Positions 39,543 to 48,599 of a stretch of 55,376 nucleotides of DNA are shown piece after piece; position 1 is the first letter of the stretch, and the number at the start of each line of letters is the position of its first letter. Source of the stretch: Chryseosolibacter sp040902445 (GTDB taxonomy: Bacteria > Bacteroidota > Bacteroidia > Cytophagales > Cyclobacteriaceae); assembly GCA_040902445.1 (NCBI GenBank), contig JBBDXJ010000009.1, positions 1 through 55,376 of the forward strand, given 5' to 3'. Under the pieces are notes generated by a model. That model was not told the origin of the DNA, made no database searches, and saw only the letters and a program-made list of their open reading frames with translations. The position numbers and the translations under genes were made by a program.

Positions 39543-41069
39543 ATGCCCACGCTCAAGATCAAACGCGCTTTAATTTCTGTTTATAATAAAGACCATCTGG
39601 AACCCGTGATCCATGAACTGGGTAAATCGGGTGTGGAATTCATTTCGACCGGGGGCACGCAGGAGTATATTGAAAAGCTTGGATACAAGGTGACGCCAGT
39701 CGAAAAACTTACGGGTTTTCCCTCCATATTTGGCGGCCGGGTAAAAACGCTGCATCCCCATATCTTCGGAGGTATTCTCTTCCGCCGCGGTGACTCAGGA
39801 GATTTACAACAATCAGAAACCTATAAGATCAGTCCCATCGATCTGGTTGTTGTAGACCTGTATCCTTTTGAAGAGACAGTTGCAAAGGGAGGAAGTGAAG
39901 AAGAGATCATTGAGAAAATAGATATTGGCGGAATTTCACTTATCCGGGCAGCGGCTAAAAATTACAGGGACGTGCTGATTGTTGCCTCCCGGCATCAATA
40001 TCCTGCTCTTCAGGAAGTGTTGATTGCATCCAAATGTTCATCCTCTTTGGATCAAAGAAAACGTTTTGCCGCCCTTGCCTTTGATGTAACATCTCACTAC
40101 GATTCTGCTATTTTTTCCTATTTCAATACACCGGCCATTATTCCTTCGTTCAAAAAAAGCATTCAACAGGGCAGGACCCTGCGCTATGGAGAGAACCCGC
40201 ACCAGGAGGGAAAATACTACGGCGACCTGAACGGTTTATTCGACCAACTCAACGGGAAGGACCTCTCTTATAACAACCTTGTCGACATCGATGCGGCGGT
40301 CAATCTTGTAGAAGAATTTGAAGGGGAAACGGCCTTCGTCATCATCAAGCATACCAATGCATGCGGTGTGGCCACGGCAGCACGGATGAAGGATGCTTAC
40401 CTCAAGGCGTATCAGGCCGATACGATATCTGCTTTTGGGGGAGTGCTTGCCTGTAACAGAGCCATAGATCAGGCGGCTGCGGAAGAAATCAACAAGCTGT
40501 TTTTTGAGATCCTTATCGCCCCCGGATATGACCAGGAAGCATTGGCTTTATTGAAATCCAGGAAGAATCGGATCCTGTTGTTGCAAAAAGGAGATCTGAG
40601 GGAAAAGAAACAATTCAAGAGCCTTTTGAACGGGGTCATAGAACAGGATCTCGATTTAAAAACAGATTCACGTGCTGATCTGAGAGTTGTTACGCGAAGA
40701 GCGCCCACTGAAAATGAAACCAATGCCTTGCTGTTCGCGAGTAAGATCTGCAAGCATACAAAGTCGAATACTATAGTACTGGCTGTAAACGGGCAGCTTT
40801 TGGCCAGCGGTGTGGGTCAGACCTCCAGGGTCGACGCACTAAGACAGGCTATCGAAAAAGCAGCTACTTTCGGATTTAACCTGAAGGGCAGTGTTATGGC
40901 TTCCGATGCATTCTTCCCTTTTCCTGATTGTGTTGAAATTGCCCACCAGCATGGTATCGACGTGGTGATTCAACCAGGGGGTTCTGTAAAAGACCAGGAA
41001 TCAATTCGCTATTGTGATGACCATGATATGGCTATGGTCTTTACAGGTATCAGGCATTTCAGGCACTAG
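39543..41069 (+). CDS. purH: bifunctional AICAR formyltransferase / IMP cyclohydrolase
   Basis: Carries out the last two steps of IMP synthesis. The N-terminal MGS-like cyclohydrolase domain starts ALISVYNKDHLEPVIHELGK and has GRVKTLHPHIFGGIL; the C-terminal formyltransferase has LRYGENPHQEGKYYG, the catalytic IIKHTNACGVATA (Lys-His) and VASGVGQTSRVDA-like LLASGVGQTSRVDAL. The 508 residues are full length. With purN this makes two purine genes in the window, about 9 kb apart. Confidence 0.96.
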   Translation: MPTLKIKRALISVYNKDHLEPVIHELGKSGVEFISTGGTQEYIEKLGYKVTPVEKLTGFPSIFGGRVKTLHPHIFGGILFRRGDSGDLQQSETYKISPIDLVVVDLYPFEETVAKGGSEEEIIEKIDIGGISLIRAAAKNYRDVLIVASRHQYPALQEVLIASKCSSSLDQRKRFAALAFDVTSHYDSAIFSYFNTPAIIPSFKKSIQQGRTLRYGENPHQEGKYYGDLNGLFDQLNGKDLSYNNLVDIDAAVNLVEEFEGETAFVIIKHTNACGVATAARMKDAYLKAYQADTISAFGGVLACNRAIDQAAAEEINKLFFEILIAPGYDQEALALLKSRKNRILLLQKGDLREKKQFKSLLNGVIEQDLDLKTDSRADLRVVTRRAPTENETNALLFASKICKHTKSNTIVLAVNGQLLASGVGQTSRVDALRQAIEKAATFGFNLKGSVMASDAFFPFPDCVEIAHQHGIDVVIQPGGSVKDQESIRYCDDHDMAMVFTGIRHFRH

Positions 41070-41282
41070 GCGATCTTACTTTCACAATCAACTTATGCCC
41101 GTTTTTCGGTGTTTGCAGTCGCCAGTTAGCAGGCAAAAGTAGTCTGCTAAACCGGTGTTGCGAAGATAGATAGGATACCCACCCCCTGTAAGTTTTTTCG
41201 CTGTATTATACTGCTGAACCAATGCAATATTTATGTAATTTCGGCCCATCAATTTTAAAACTCACTTAAGCCTCCTTACCTC
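41070..41282 (+). promoter_or_regulatory. leader region upstream of mreB
   Basis: These 213 bases between purH and mreB contain a degenerate GTTGCC-like repeat near 41115-41140 (CAGTCGCCAGTTAGC) and an AT-rich stretch 41205-41260 suited to a promoter. TAATTTCG near 41237 is only a weak match to the Bacteroidota -7 element. No gene is seen. Confidence 0.3.
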
Positions 41283-42308
41283 ATGGGATTTTTCGACTTC
41301 TTCACCAGTGACATTGCAATCGACCTTGGCACGGCAAACACCTTGATCATTTATCGAGATAAGATCGTTGTTGATGAACCCTCTATCATCGCTATTGATA
41401 AGGCTGCCAACAAAGTTCTCGCCATTGGCCGTGAGGCAATGCAGATGCACGAGAAGACCCATGAGCATATCAAGACAATTCGTCCCTTAAAAGAAGGTGT
41501 GATTGCTGACTTCCAGGCGGCGGAGATGATGATAAGAGGTCTGATCAAAATGATCGATACGGGCAAACGCATGTTCCCGCCTTCTTACCGAATGGTGATC
41601 TGTATTCCCTCGGGAATTACGGAAGTTGAGAAACGGGCGGTCAGGGATTCAGCAGAACATGCCGGAGCTAAGGAAGTATACATGATCTATGAACCTATTG
41701 CTGCGGCAATCGGAACGGGTATAGACATCGAAATGCCTGTGGGTAACATGATCGTTGATATTGGCGGGGGCACCACCGATATCGCCGTGATAGCGCTCTC
41801 CGGTATTGTTTGCGATCAATCGATCCGGGTTGCTGGTGATACATTCAACCGCGACATCCTCGATTACATGAGACGTCAACATAACCTGCTCATCGGAGAA
41901 CGTTCCGCCGAGAAGGTAAAGATTGAAGTTGGATCTGCTTTGACAGAACTGGATGACGGACCTGAAGATTATGAGATCCGCGGACGCGATCTCATGACAG
42001 GCATCCCGAAAACTATTAAGATCTCATATTCTGAAGTTGCCTTTGCGCTGGATAAATCTGTTTCAAAACTCGAAGAGGCAGTCTTGAAAGCCCTGGAAAC
42101 TTCGCCTCCGGAATTGTCGGCCGATATCTATGAACGCGGAATTTACCTCACCGGTGGCGGGGCATTGCTGAGGGGACTAGACAAACGCCTGGCTTTAAAA
42201 ACGAAATTACCTATTCACGTGGCGGAAGATCCTTTGAGAGCTGTTGTAAGAGGAACTGGCGCCGCATTAAAAAATATTGAAAAATTCCGGGCGGTTTTGA
42301 TGACATAA
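41283..42308 (+). CDS. mreB: rod shape-determining protein MreB
   Basis: Bacterial actin that guides side-wall peptidoglycan synthesis. The 341-residue protein has the actin-fold ATP motifs: IAIDLGTANTLI (phosphate 1), IVDIGGGTTDIAVIAL (phosphate 2) and YLTGGGALLRGLDKRL (adenosine). Motifs CIPSGITEVEKRAVRDSAEHA and EPIAAAIGTG are diagnostic for MreB. It leads the five-gene cell-elongation cluster. Confidence 0.97.
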   Translation: MGFFDFFTSDIAIDLGTANTLIIYRDKIVVDEPSIIAIDKAANKVLAIGREAMQMHEKTHEHIKTIRPLKEGVIADFQAAEMMIRGLIKMIDTGKRMFPPSYRMVICIPSGITEVEKRAVRDSAEHAGAKEVYMIYEPIAAAIGTGIDIEMPVGNMIVDIGGGTTDIAVIALSGIVCDQSIRVAGDTFNRDILDYMRRQHNLLIGERSAEKVKIEVGSALTELDDGPEDYEIRGRDLMTGIPKTIKISYSEVAFALDKSVSKLEEAVLKALETSPPELSADIYERGIYLTGGGALLRGLDKRLALKTKLPIHVAEDPLRAVVRGTGAALKNIEKFRAVLMT

Positions 42309-42312
42309 AAGA

Positions 42313-43149
42313 ATGCAGCGGCTCTTTTTATTTTTTTATCAATACCGGGCCTTTTTTACGTTTTTGGTTTTAGAACTTATCTGTGCGTGGCTCATCATTG
42401 GAAACAATCCATATCAGGGCGCCCGTTTCTTCAATTCGTCAAATCGTCTGGTAGCAAGCATGAACAATGTATCGCATGGGGTGCGTGAATATTTTCTGCT
42501 TCGTCAGATAAACAGCACGCTTGCCGAGGAGAACGCCTGGCTGAGAAGCAAATTTGAAGCGTTGAACCAGCTTCAATACATTTCCACATTACCCGCGATC
42601 ACCGACTCTGCTGTTGTGAGCCAATTTGATTTCGTCAGCGCCAAAGTTGTGAGTAATACCGTGAACCGGTTTACGAATTTCCTAACCATCAATAAAGGCA
42701 GGGAAGACGGCGTTCAGCCTGGAATGGCGGTGATCAGTCCGCTGGGTGCCGTCGGCAAAGTCCGCACCGTTTCCCGCCACTACAGCGTGGTGACTTCCAT
42801 TCTGCACGTAGATGTTCAGGTTTCGGCATTACTGAGACGCACCGGTCATTTTGGTACCATCCAGTGGGACGGTGTAAATCCTGAATTTGTAAAACTGAAA
42901 TATATTCCCCGGCATGTCGAAGTAGCCAAAGGGGATTCCATTTTGACTTCCGGGTATAATGCTATTTTTCCGGAAGGAATTATGGTAGGTCTTATCGATC
43001 AGGTTCATTTAACGGATGAACTATTTTATGACCTCAGCGTAAAACTATCGCAGGATTTCAGGAAGCTCTCGTATGTAGAGGTGGTGAAGAATTCGCTGAA
43101 GCATGAACTGGATTCTCTGGAGCAACCCTTTAAAGAAGAATTGCAGTGA
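42313..43149 (+). CDS. mreC: rod shape-determining protein MreC
   Basis: A 278-residue inner-membrane protein: one N-terminal helix (FFTFLVLELICAWLIIG), a coiled coil (about residues 60-90) and a periplasmic beta domain (VVSNTVNRFTNFLTINKG, MAVISPLGAVGKV, TSGYNAIFPEGIMVG). It links the cytoplasmic MreB filament to PBP2/RodA. It starts four bases after mreB and overlaps mreD. Confidence 0.93.
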   Translation: MQRLFLFFYQYRAFFTFLVLELICAWLIIGNNPYQGARFFNSSNRLVASMNNVSHGVREYFLLRQINSTLAEENAWLRSKFEALNQLQYISTLPAITDSAVVSQFDFVSAKVVSNTVNRFTNFLTINKGREDGVQPGMAVISPLGAVGKVRTVSRHYSVVTSILHVDVQVSALLRRTGHFGTIQWDGVNPEFVKLKYIPRHVEVAKGDSILTSGYNAIFPEGIMVGLIDQVHLTDELFYDLSVKLSQDFRKLSYVEVVKNSLKHELDSLEQPFKEELQ

Positions 43150-43661
43150 ACCGTATCAATATCATACAGATCATTTCGTTCTTCATTTATCTGCTGTATC
43201 AGGTATTGATCCTGAAAAATATCGTCTTATTTAATACGGCATTTTGTTTTCTCTATGTTGCGTATTTATTTTTCTTGCCGGTGGAATCAAAGCCTCTGTT
43301 TCTGATGTTTGCAGGTTTTATAATGGGATTTGCGATTGATATTTTTTATGACAGCCTGGGTCTGCACGCCTTTTCATGCGTGCTGGTGATGTACGTGCGC
43401 AATTATTGGTTATCTTTAATTACGCCACAAGGCGGATATGACAGCAGCGCCACTCCATCCATTGCCATCAATGGTATGCAATGGTTTTTAGTGTATACCA
43501 TTCCCCTGGTTTTTCTGCATCATGCGGTTCTGTTCTTTGTGGAAGTAGGGGGATTTGGCATGTTTTGGTTTACGCTGTGGAAAATAATTACCAGCACCAT
43601 TTTTACGACCATTGTTACAGTGGTGGTGCAATATTTATTTCCCAGCGGGAGGTACCGGTAG
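43146..43661 (+). CDS. mreD: rod shape-determining protein MreD
   Basis: A 171-residue hydrophobic protein with about five helices, beginning with GTG that overlaps the mreC stop codon. Typical MreD features are FMGFAIDIFYDSLGLHAFSC, with the G-x-x-x-D-x-(F/L) segment in a membrane helix. It scaffolds the elongasome. Sequence similarity is low in this family, so location between mreC and PBP2 carries weight. Confidence 0.88.
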   Translation: MNRINIIQIISFFIYLLYQVLILKNIVLFNTAFCFLYVAYLFFLPVESKPLFLMFAGFIMGFAIDIFYDSLGLHAFSCVLVMYVRNYWLSLITPQGGYDSSATPSIAINGMQWFLVYTIPLVFLHHAVLFFVEVGGFGMFWFTLWKIITSTIFTTIVTVVVQYLFPSGRYR

Positions 43662-43699
43662 GTTACTTCATAATGCGAATAATTGATTAAGGTAAATAA

Positions 43700-45514
43700 A
43701 TGAACGAAGGAAGAAAAGAAATCATACAGATTGCATTCGTTGCAGTGGGAATCATCTTCCTGGTAAAACTCTTTTTTATCCAGGTGATCGACAGGCGCTA
43801 TAAAGAGCTGGCCAACAGTAATGCGATCTTAAAAGTTATTGACCCGCCCGTGCGCGGCCTTATCCGAGACCGCAACGGGAAACTGATGGTATACAATACC
43901 CCTGAGTTCGACCTGGAGATCATTCGTAAAGAGGTGAAGACCCTTGATTCCGCAAGATTCTGCGAGGTCTTCGACATGACCCTTCCTGAACTGCGCCAAA
44001 GTTTCAGGGAATTAAAAGCGAAACGCGAATACTCTCCCGTCAAGCCAACAGTTTTTATCAAGCAATTATCCAACTTCGACTTCGCGAAAATACAGGACCG
44101 CATCGATGAGTTTGAAGGATTCTACATCAAACCGAGAAGCACGCGCGCTTACACTACAAAAGCCATGGCCAACCAGTTGGGCTATGTCAGCGAAATTTCC
44201 AAAGAGCAACTTGCAAGAGACAAGGAGAAGATATATCGTCAGGGTGACGAGATTGGCCAAAGTGGAATCGAAGCCTTTTATGAAACATACCTGCGGGGAA
44301 AAGGTGGCGTGCACTATCTGCTAAGAAATGTTGATGGTATCGAAAAAGGACCCTTTGATGAGGGGCGCTCGGATACAATTTCAATTCCAGGTCAGGATCT
44401 CATCAGCACCGTCGACATTGACCTCCAGGAATACGGGGAATATCTCATGGAAGGCAAGGCAGGCAGTGTCATTGCTATAGAACCTTCGAGCGGAGAGATT
44501 CTTGCCATGATTTCCGGTCCTTCTTACGACCCAACAATGCTTACAGGAAGGAACTACAGTGAAAATTTTAAGCTGATCAGTTCCGATACAAACAAACCTT
44601 TATTCAACCGCCCCCTGATGGCGCAATACCGTCCCGGGTCGATATTCAAAATTGCACAGGCGATGGTGGCATTGCAGGAAGGAGTGATCACGCCTGACAC
44701 TCGAATACCCTGTGATCGCGACGTCATCGGTTGCCATGGCCCCCATTCGAACGAAGATCTGCGCGGCGCCATTACCCATTCCTGTAATCCGTATTTTCAT
44801 CAGGCCCTGAGGAGAATGGTCAACCAGGGGAAATCCGATAATCCGTTTGATGATTCGCGCATCGGGCTAAAAGAATGGACCACCCACATTTCAAGTTTTG
44901 GTTTCGGTAAGCCATTGGGTATCGATCTTCCAAACGAAAAAGGAGGGCTTGTTCCCAATGTGGATTATTACGACAAGGCCTATGGCGGAAGACCGTGGAA
45001 ATTTTCAAATATCTATTCGATCGCCATCGGGGAAGGTGAAAACCTGGTAGTGCCCTTACAGATGGCGAATTTTGCAGCCACTATTGCCAACAAAGGTTAT
45101 TACATCACACCTCATCTTATTAAAGCGATTGGAGACAGCCTGAAACCGCTACCTCAGTTTACGGAGAAGCATTACACGACCATTGACGCAAGGAATTTTG
45201 AGATCGCCGCTGATGCAATGGAACGTGTTGTTCAGTCCGGCACAGGCCAATACCGCGCTAAACTAAAAGACATAATTGTTTGTGGAAAAACCGGGTCCGT
45301 ACAAAATGAACCCAGGCCTGACCATTCGGTATTTATTGCATTTGCTCCAAAAGAAAATCCAAAAATCGCCGTATCTGTTTATGTAGAATTTTCAGGACAG
45401 GGTGCACGGGCGGCCGCCTCTATTGCCAGCCTGATGATTGAAAAATATTTGTATGGCGCCACGCAAAGACCTATTATAGAAGATTACGTTTTAAAGGGGG
45501 ATTTTTTAGATTGA
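43700..45514 (+). CDS. mrdA: penicillin-binding protein 2 (elongation transpeptidase)
   Basis: Cross-links side-wall peptidoglycan and works with RodA. The 604-residue protein has a short cytosolic start, one helix (IIQIAFVAVGIIFLVKLFFI), the PBP dimer/pedestal domain (GLIRDRNGKLMVYN) and the transpeptidase domain with SIFK in YRPGSIFKIAQ (catalytic Ser), HSCN (SxN-type) and CGKTGSVQN (KTG). The last four bases overlap the rodA TTG start. Confidence 0.96.
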   Translation: MNEGRKEIIQIAFVAVGIIFLVKLFFIQVIDRRYKELANSNAILKVIDPPVRGLIRDRNGKLMVYNTPEFDLEIIRKEVKTLDSARFCEVFDMTLPELRQSFRELKAKREYSPVKPTVFIKQLSNFDFAKIQDRIDEFEGFYIKPRSTRAYTTKAMANQLGYVSEISKEQLARDKEKIYRQGDEIGQSGIEAFYETYLRGKGGVHYLLRNVDGIEKGPFDEGRSDTISIPGQDLISTVDIDLQEYGEYLMEGKAGSVIAIEPSSGEILAMISGPSYDPTMLTGRNYSENFKLISSDTNKPLFNRPLMAQYRPGSIFKIAQAMVALQEGVITPDTRIPCDRDVIGCHGPHSNEDLRGAITHSCNPYFHQALRRMVNQGKSDNPFDDSRIGLKEWTTHISSFGFGKPLGIDLPNEKGGLVPNVDYYDKAYGGRPWKFSNIYSIAIGEGENLVVPLQMANFAATIANKGYYITPHLIKAIGDSLKPLPQFTEKHYTTIDARNFEIAADAMERVVQSGTGQYRAKLKDIIVCGKTGSVQNEPRPDHSVFIAFAPKENPKIAVSVYVEFSGQGARAAASIASLMIEKYLYGATQRPIIEDYVLKGDFLD

Positions 45515-46785
45515 TACGCGAAGACAACATAACGCACAAAATAGACTGGGTCACCGTATCGATCTATTTCGCCATAGTATTTTTGGGATGGCTTAACATT
45601 TACGCAGTTACTTACGACGAAAATGTAAGCACCTCTATTTTCAGCCTTGACCTCAACTCCGGACGACAATTGATTTTCATCGCCGGCGCGGTGCTGATCA
45701 TCTCTGCCATCCTGATCATCGATCGACAGTTTTACGAAACTTTTGCCTATATCATTTACGGCTTCCTGCTCGTGCTGTTGTTATTGGTACCTATGATTGG
45801 CAAGGAAGTAGGTGGAAACAAAGCGTGGCTGGGAATAGGATCTTTTGGTGTGCAACCGTCAGAGTTTGCCAAATTCGCTACGGCCCTGGTGGTCGCACAA
45901 ATGATAGGGTCCATCGGCTTCAAGATGGATAACTTCAGAAATCAGCTCATGCTTTTTGCACTGATTGGAGCGCCCATGCTGTTGATCTTCCTTCAGAAAG
46001 ATACAGGCACCGCGTTGGTTTTTTCTGTGTTTGTAATTGTGTTCTTCCGCGAGGGTATGTCGCCGTTTATAATTTTGATCGGAATTGGGTGCGCCATAAT
46101 TTTTGTATTGACCCTGCTGGTAGAAAATCAATATTACCTGTACGTGGGAATTGCCGCCCTGTTGGGATTGGCCATCATCATGGGCCGCAAAAAATTCAAG
46201 CGCATTGCTCTGCTCGCCACCGGTGCACTGGTGATAGTAATGATGATTGAAAGTGTTGACTACATTGTCACCGATGTATTGAAGCCACATCAGCAAAACC
46301 GGATCAAGGCATTGATCAACCCGGACGCCGATCCATTGGGTTATGGATGGAATGTCACGCAATCGAAGATCGCCATCGGCAGCGGGGGATTTCTTGGCAA
46401 GGGATTTTTGGAAGGTACCCAAACCAAGTTTGATTTTGTACCTGAACAAAGTACTGATTTTATTTTCTGTACCATCGGAGAAGAGCACGGTTGGGTCGGA
46501 AGTTTATTTACAATAGCATTGTTTATGTTGCTCTTGCTAAGGGTGGTCTTTCTCGCAGAACGACAGAAAAATAAATTTGCCCGTGTGTACGGTTATTCCG
46601 TTGCCTGCATTCTTTTTTTCCACTTTGCTGTAAACATCGGCATGACGATAGGATTATTTCCTGTGATCGGAATTCCCCTGCCCTTCTTTAGTTATGGGGG
46701 TTCTTCTCTTTGGGGATTTACAATTCTGCTGTTCATCTTCCTGAAACTTGATGCGCACCGGATGCAGGTGCTGCAAAGATTGTAA
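45511..46785 (+). CDS. rodA: SEDS glycosyltransferase RodA
   Basis: A 424-residue SEDS-family membrane enzyme that polymerises glycan strands for the elongasome. About ten helices; the SEDS features are WLGIGSFGVQPSEFAKFAT, the loop FVPEQSTDFIFCTIGEEHGW with its catalytic Asp, and the C-terminal PVIGIPLPFFSYGGSSLWG. Translation starts at TTG 45511 within the mrdA end; no ATG is near the expected start, so the TTG is likely real and coupled. Confidence 0.95.
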   Translation: MIREDNITHKIDWVTVSIYFAIVFLGWLNIYAVTYDENVSTSIFSLDLNSGRQLIFIAGAVLIISAILIIDRQFYETFAYIIYGFLLVLLLLVPMIGKEVGGNKAWLGIGSFGVQPSEFAKFATALVVAQMIGSIGFKMDNFRNQLMLFALIGAPMLLIFLQKDTGTALVFSVFVIVFFREGMSPFIILIGIGCAIIFVLTLLVENQYYLYVGIAALLGLAIIMGRKKFKRIALLATGALVIVMMIESVDYIVTDVLKPHQQNRIKALINPDADPLGYGWNVTQSKIAIGSGGFLGKGFLEGTQTKFDFVPEQSTDFIFCTIGEEHGWVGSLFTIALFMLLLLRVVFLAERQKNKFARVYGYSVACILFFHFAVNIGMTIGLFPVIGIPLPFFSYGGSSLWGFTILLFIFLKLDAHRMQVLQRL

Positions 46786-46852
46786 ATAGTCGTTGGTTGT
46801 TAGTCCCCGTGTCTTTCCTTCCTATCGGGTGCCTTTCAACCTGAATTCAACC

Positions 46853-47884
46853 TTACCCAAACCTTTTCTCCACCATCTCCATAAATTCATGGAACTCCCG
46901 GCTTTCGCGATCCCAGTTGGTAGATTGTGTTTCAAGGTATTGAAGTGCGTCCTCCATGTTTGATAACTGGTCCAGTTCATCAATAGCCCGGCTGAAGGAT
47001 TCGAAGTCGCCATAGAAGAGCACTTTGGTAAACATGAACTTCTGGTTAATGGTAAGGCTGTCCTTGATCTTCGCGATGCGCTGAAAATTATTGTACACCG
47101 CCGGTCGTTGCTCAGGCGCGATATGATCATTGAGGATAGGATTAAACACACTGTTTTCCTTAGCCTTGGCAGTTTCCTCAACATACAATCTTCTCTCGCT
47201 TTTTTCCTTGTTTTCTTTAACCGCGTGATTGGCCTTTGGGGGCTGGGATTCTTTCGCAGGAAAGAAAGATGACGGATCCAATGGGAGGGTCACCGAAAAT
47301 TGACGGATGTGTTCATCCAGATCCTCGGGTGTAAAACTTACTTCTTCCAGTATCTGGTCCAGAATGGCGAATGCTTCGTTTCCCGATAATTCTGACAAAC
47401 CTTTTTCTTCAAGCTTTTGTACCAGTCGCGCGAGGGGCGCTTTATTGATCTTGAGATATTTAATTTCTTCCTTAAACTGTGCTAGCTCGATCTTGTTGTT
47501 CTTTCCTGTCACAAGAATGGAGAAGAAGTCGTAGGGATTGAATATTACCAACAAAGTCTGCCGTACAGCTTTCTTTAGCAATGGAACAAAATATTCCTGC
47601 CCGACGGAAATGTGATTTGACAATACAGTCATAAGACTATTCAGCACCTCCTGTACTTCCGGATGGTCATAATCAAAATAGGGGCTTTTTATTTTTTTTG
47701 TTTCGTCCTTCCAGGTGAGCAATAATTCCCTAATTACAAACATGTTAACCTGGGGAACATTGCAAAGAGATAAAATTTCCGCCCCGCTGATTTTATTTTT
47801 GGAGGAAAAAAAGCTTTTTGAAACTTTGTCGGCATAGGCATCACCGTAAGCTGCTATTGCTTTCAGACTGATTTTTTCATCCAT
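46853..47884 (-). CDS. conserved protein of unknown function
   Basis: A 343-residue acidic, mostly helical soluble protein without signal peptide or membrane segment. It begins MDEKISLKAIAAYGDAYADK and has a charged low-complexity linker at about residues 205-245 (AKESQPPKANHAVKENKEKS) between two helical parts. I recognise no catalytic motif. Similar proteins with a helical N-terminal part seem widespread in Cytophagales, from general impression only. It faces the ferredoxin gene across 73 bases and converges with rodA. Confidence 0.75.
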   Translation of the reverse strand: MDEKISLKAIAAYGDAYADKVSKSFFSSKNKISGAEILSLCNVPQVNMFVIRELLLTWKDETKKIKSPYFDYDHPEVQEVLNSLMTVLSNHISVGQEYFVPLLKKAVRQTLLVIFNPYDFFSILVTGKNNKIELAQFKEEIKYLKINKAPLARLVQKLEEKGLSELSGNEAFAILDQILEEVSFTPEDLDEHIRQFSVTLPLDPSSFFPAKESQPPKANHAVKENKEKSERRLYVEETAKAKENSVFNPILNDHIAPEQRPAVYNNFQRIAKIKDSLTINQKFMFTKVLFYGDFESFSRAIDELDQLSNMEDALQYLETQSTNWDRESREFHEFMEMVEKRFG

Positions 47885-47957
47885 AGTTGATTATCCCTTA
47901 TTTAGTGGTTTAAAGTTAACCGTTATTACCTCAATCTCCATACCTAAATAACGCAAG

Positions 47958-48287
47958 ATGGCCCGCATTATGATTGAAAATCTTTTCAAAAAGACCATTC
48001 AGGCCACTGACCATTCAAAAACTCTTTTAAAACACTTTCAGGATCACCACATTGACTGGATGTACCCTTGTGGCGGTAAAGGGCGGTGCACGACCTGCAA
48101 GGTGATCGTGAAGGAGGGCGAAGAGCATTTTCACAGCCTCACCCAGGCGGAGAGGCATTACATCAGAGAGGGGGAGCTAAAATCCCATGAAAGGTTGGCA
48201 TGTCAGGCAAGAATCCGGGGAGATGTTTGTCTGATCGCCCCTAAAGAATACCAATTACCCCACATAGACTATTCAGATGAAGCTTAA
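47958..48287 (+). CDS. 2Fe-2S ferredoxin (adrenodoxin type)
   Basis: A 109-residue ferredoxin. The cluster ligands are in PCGGKGRCTTCKV (C-x5-C-x2-C) and in RLACQARI further on, the adrenodoxin/Isc-Fdx spacing. A second Cys lies in GDVCL near the end. It would carry electrons in a cytoplasmic oxidation or iron-sulfur assembly reaction; no partner redox gene is adjacent. It lies directly upstream of the broken thymidine kinase gene. Confidence 0.87.
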   Translation: MARIMIENLFKKTIQATDHSKTLLKHFQDHHIDWMYPCGGKGRCTTCKVIVKEGEEHFHSLTQAERHYIREGELKSHERLACQARIRGDVCLIAPKEYQLPHIDYSDEA

Positions 48288-48307
48288 CCGCTGAATTTGA
48301 CCCGAAA

Positions 48308-48339
48308 TTTGACACAACCCATCACACAGGGTATTTTTG
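48308..48339 (+). promoter_or_regulatory. near-consensus Bacteroidota promoter upstream of tdk remnant
   Basis: TTTG at 48308-48311, 20 bases, TATTTTTG at 48332-48339: both the -33 (TTTG) and -7 (TAnnTTTG) elements match. The start point would be around 48345, the first base of the tdk ATG, giving a leaderless transcript. It remains in place although tdk is broken and could now drive porZ. Confidence 0.65.
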
Positions 48340-48344
48340 CTACT

Positions 48345-48599
48345 ATGTTTATCGAACCACATCTTGGAGGCACGCCGGCTCGGGAGCAGGCCGGCTGGAT
48401 CGAATTGATCTGCGGCTGCATGTTTTCCGGCAAGACCGAGGAGCTTATCCGCCGGTTAAACCGCGCCATTATTGCAAAACAAAAAGTAGAGATCAGATTA
48501 ACAGACAATAACCAGCAGGTAATGCTGGGCGAAAGAAATCAATATGAAGCCAGGGGCAGAACAGCTTTTCTCGAAGGCATGAAAGCCAGGAAAAAATGA
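48345..48599 (+). pseudogene. tdk: thymidine kinase remnant with in-frame internal deletion
   Basis: An 84-codon frame. The N-terminal part, MFIEPHLGGTPAREQAGWIE then MFSGKTEELIRRLNRA (Walker A), is a good thymidine kinase start through about residue 50 (KQKVEI). It then joins directly to RLTDNNQQVMLGERNQYEAR, the C-terminal segment of this enzyme. About 100-120 codons are absent: Walker B, the catalytic Glu and the zinc Cys pairs are not there. The final RCR-C motif is also altered (ARGRTAF). The joined frame stays open and ends overlapping the porZ ATG (ATGA). It should have no kinase activity. Confidence 0.82.
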
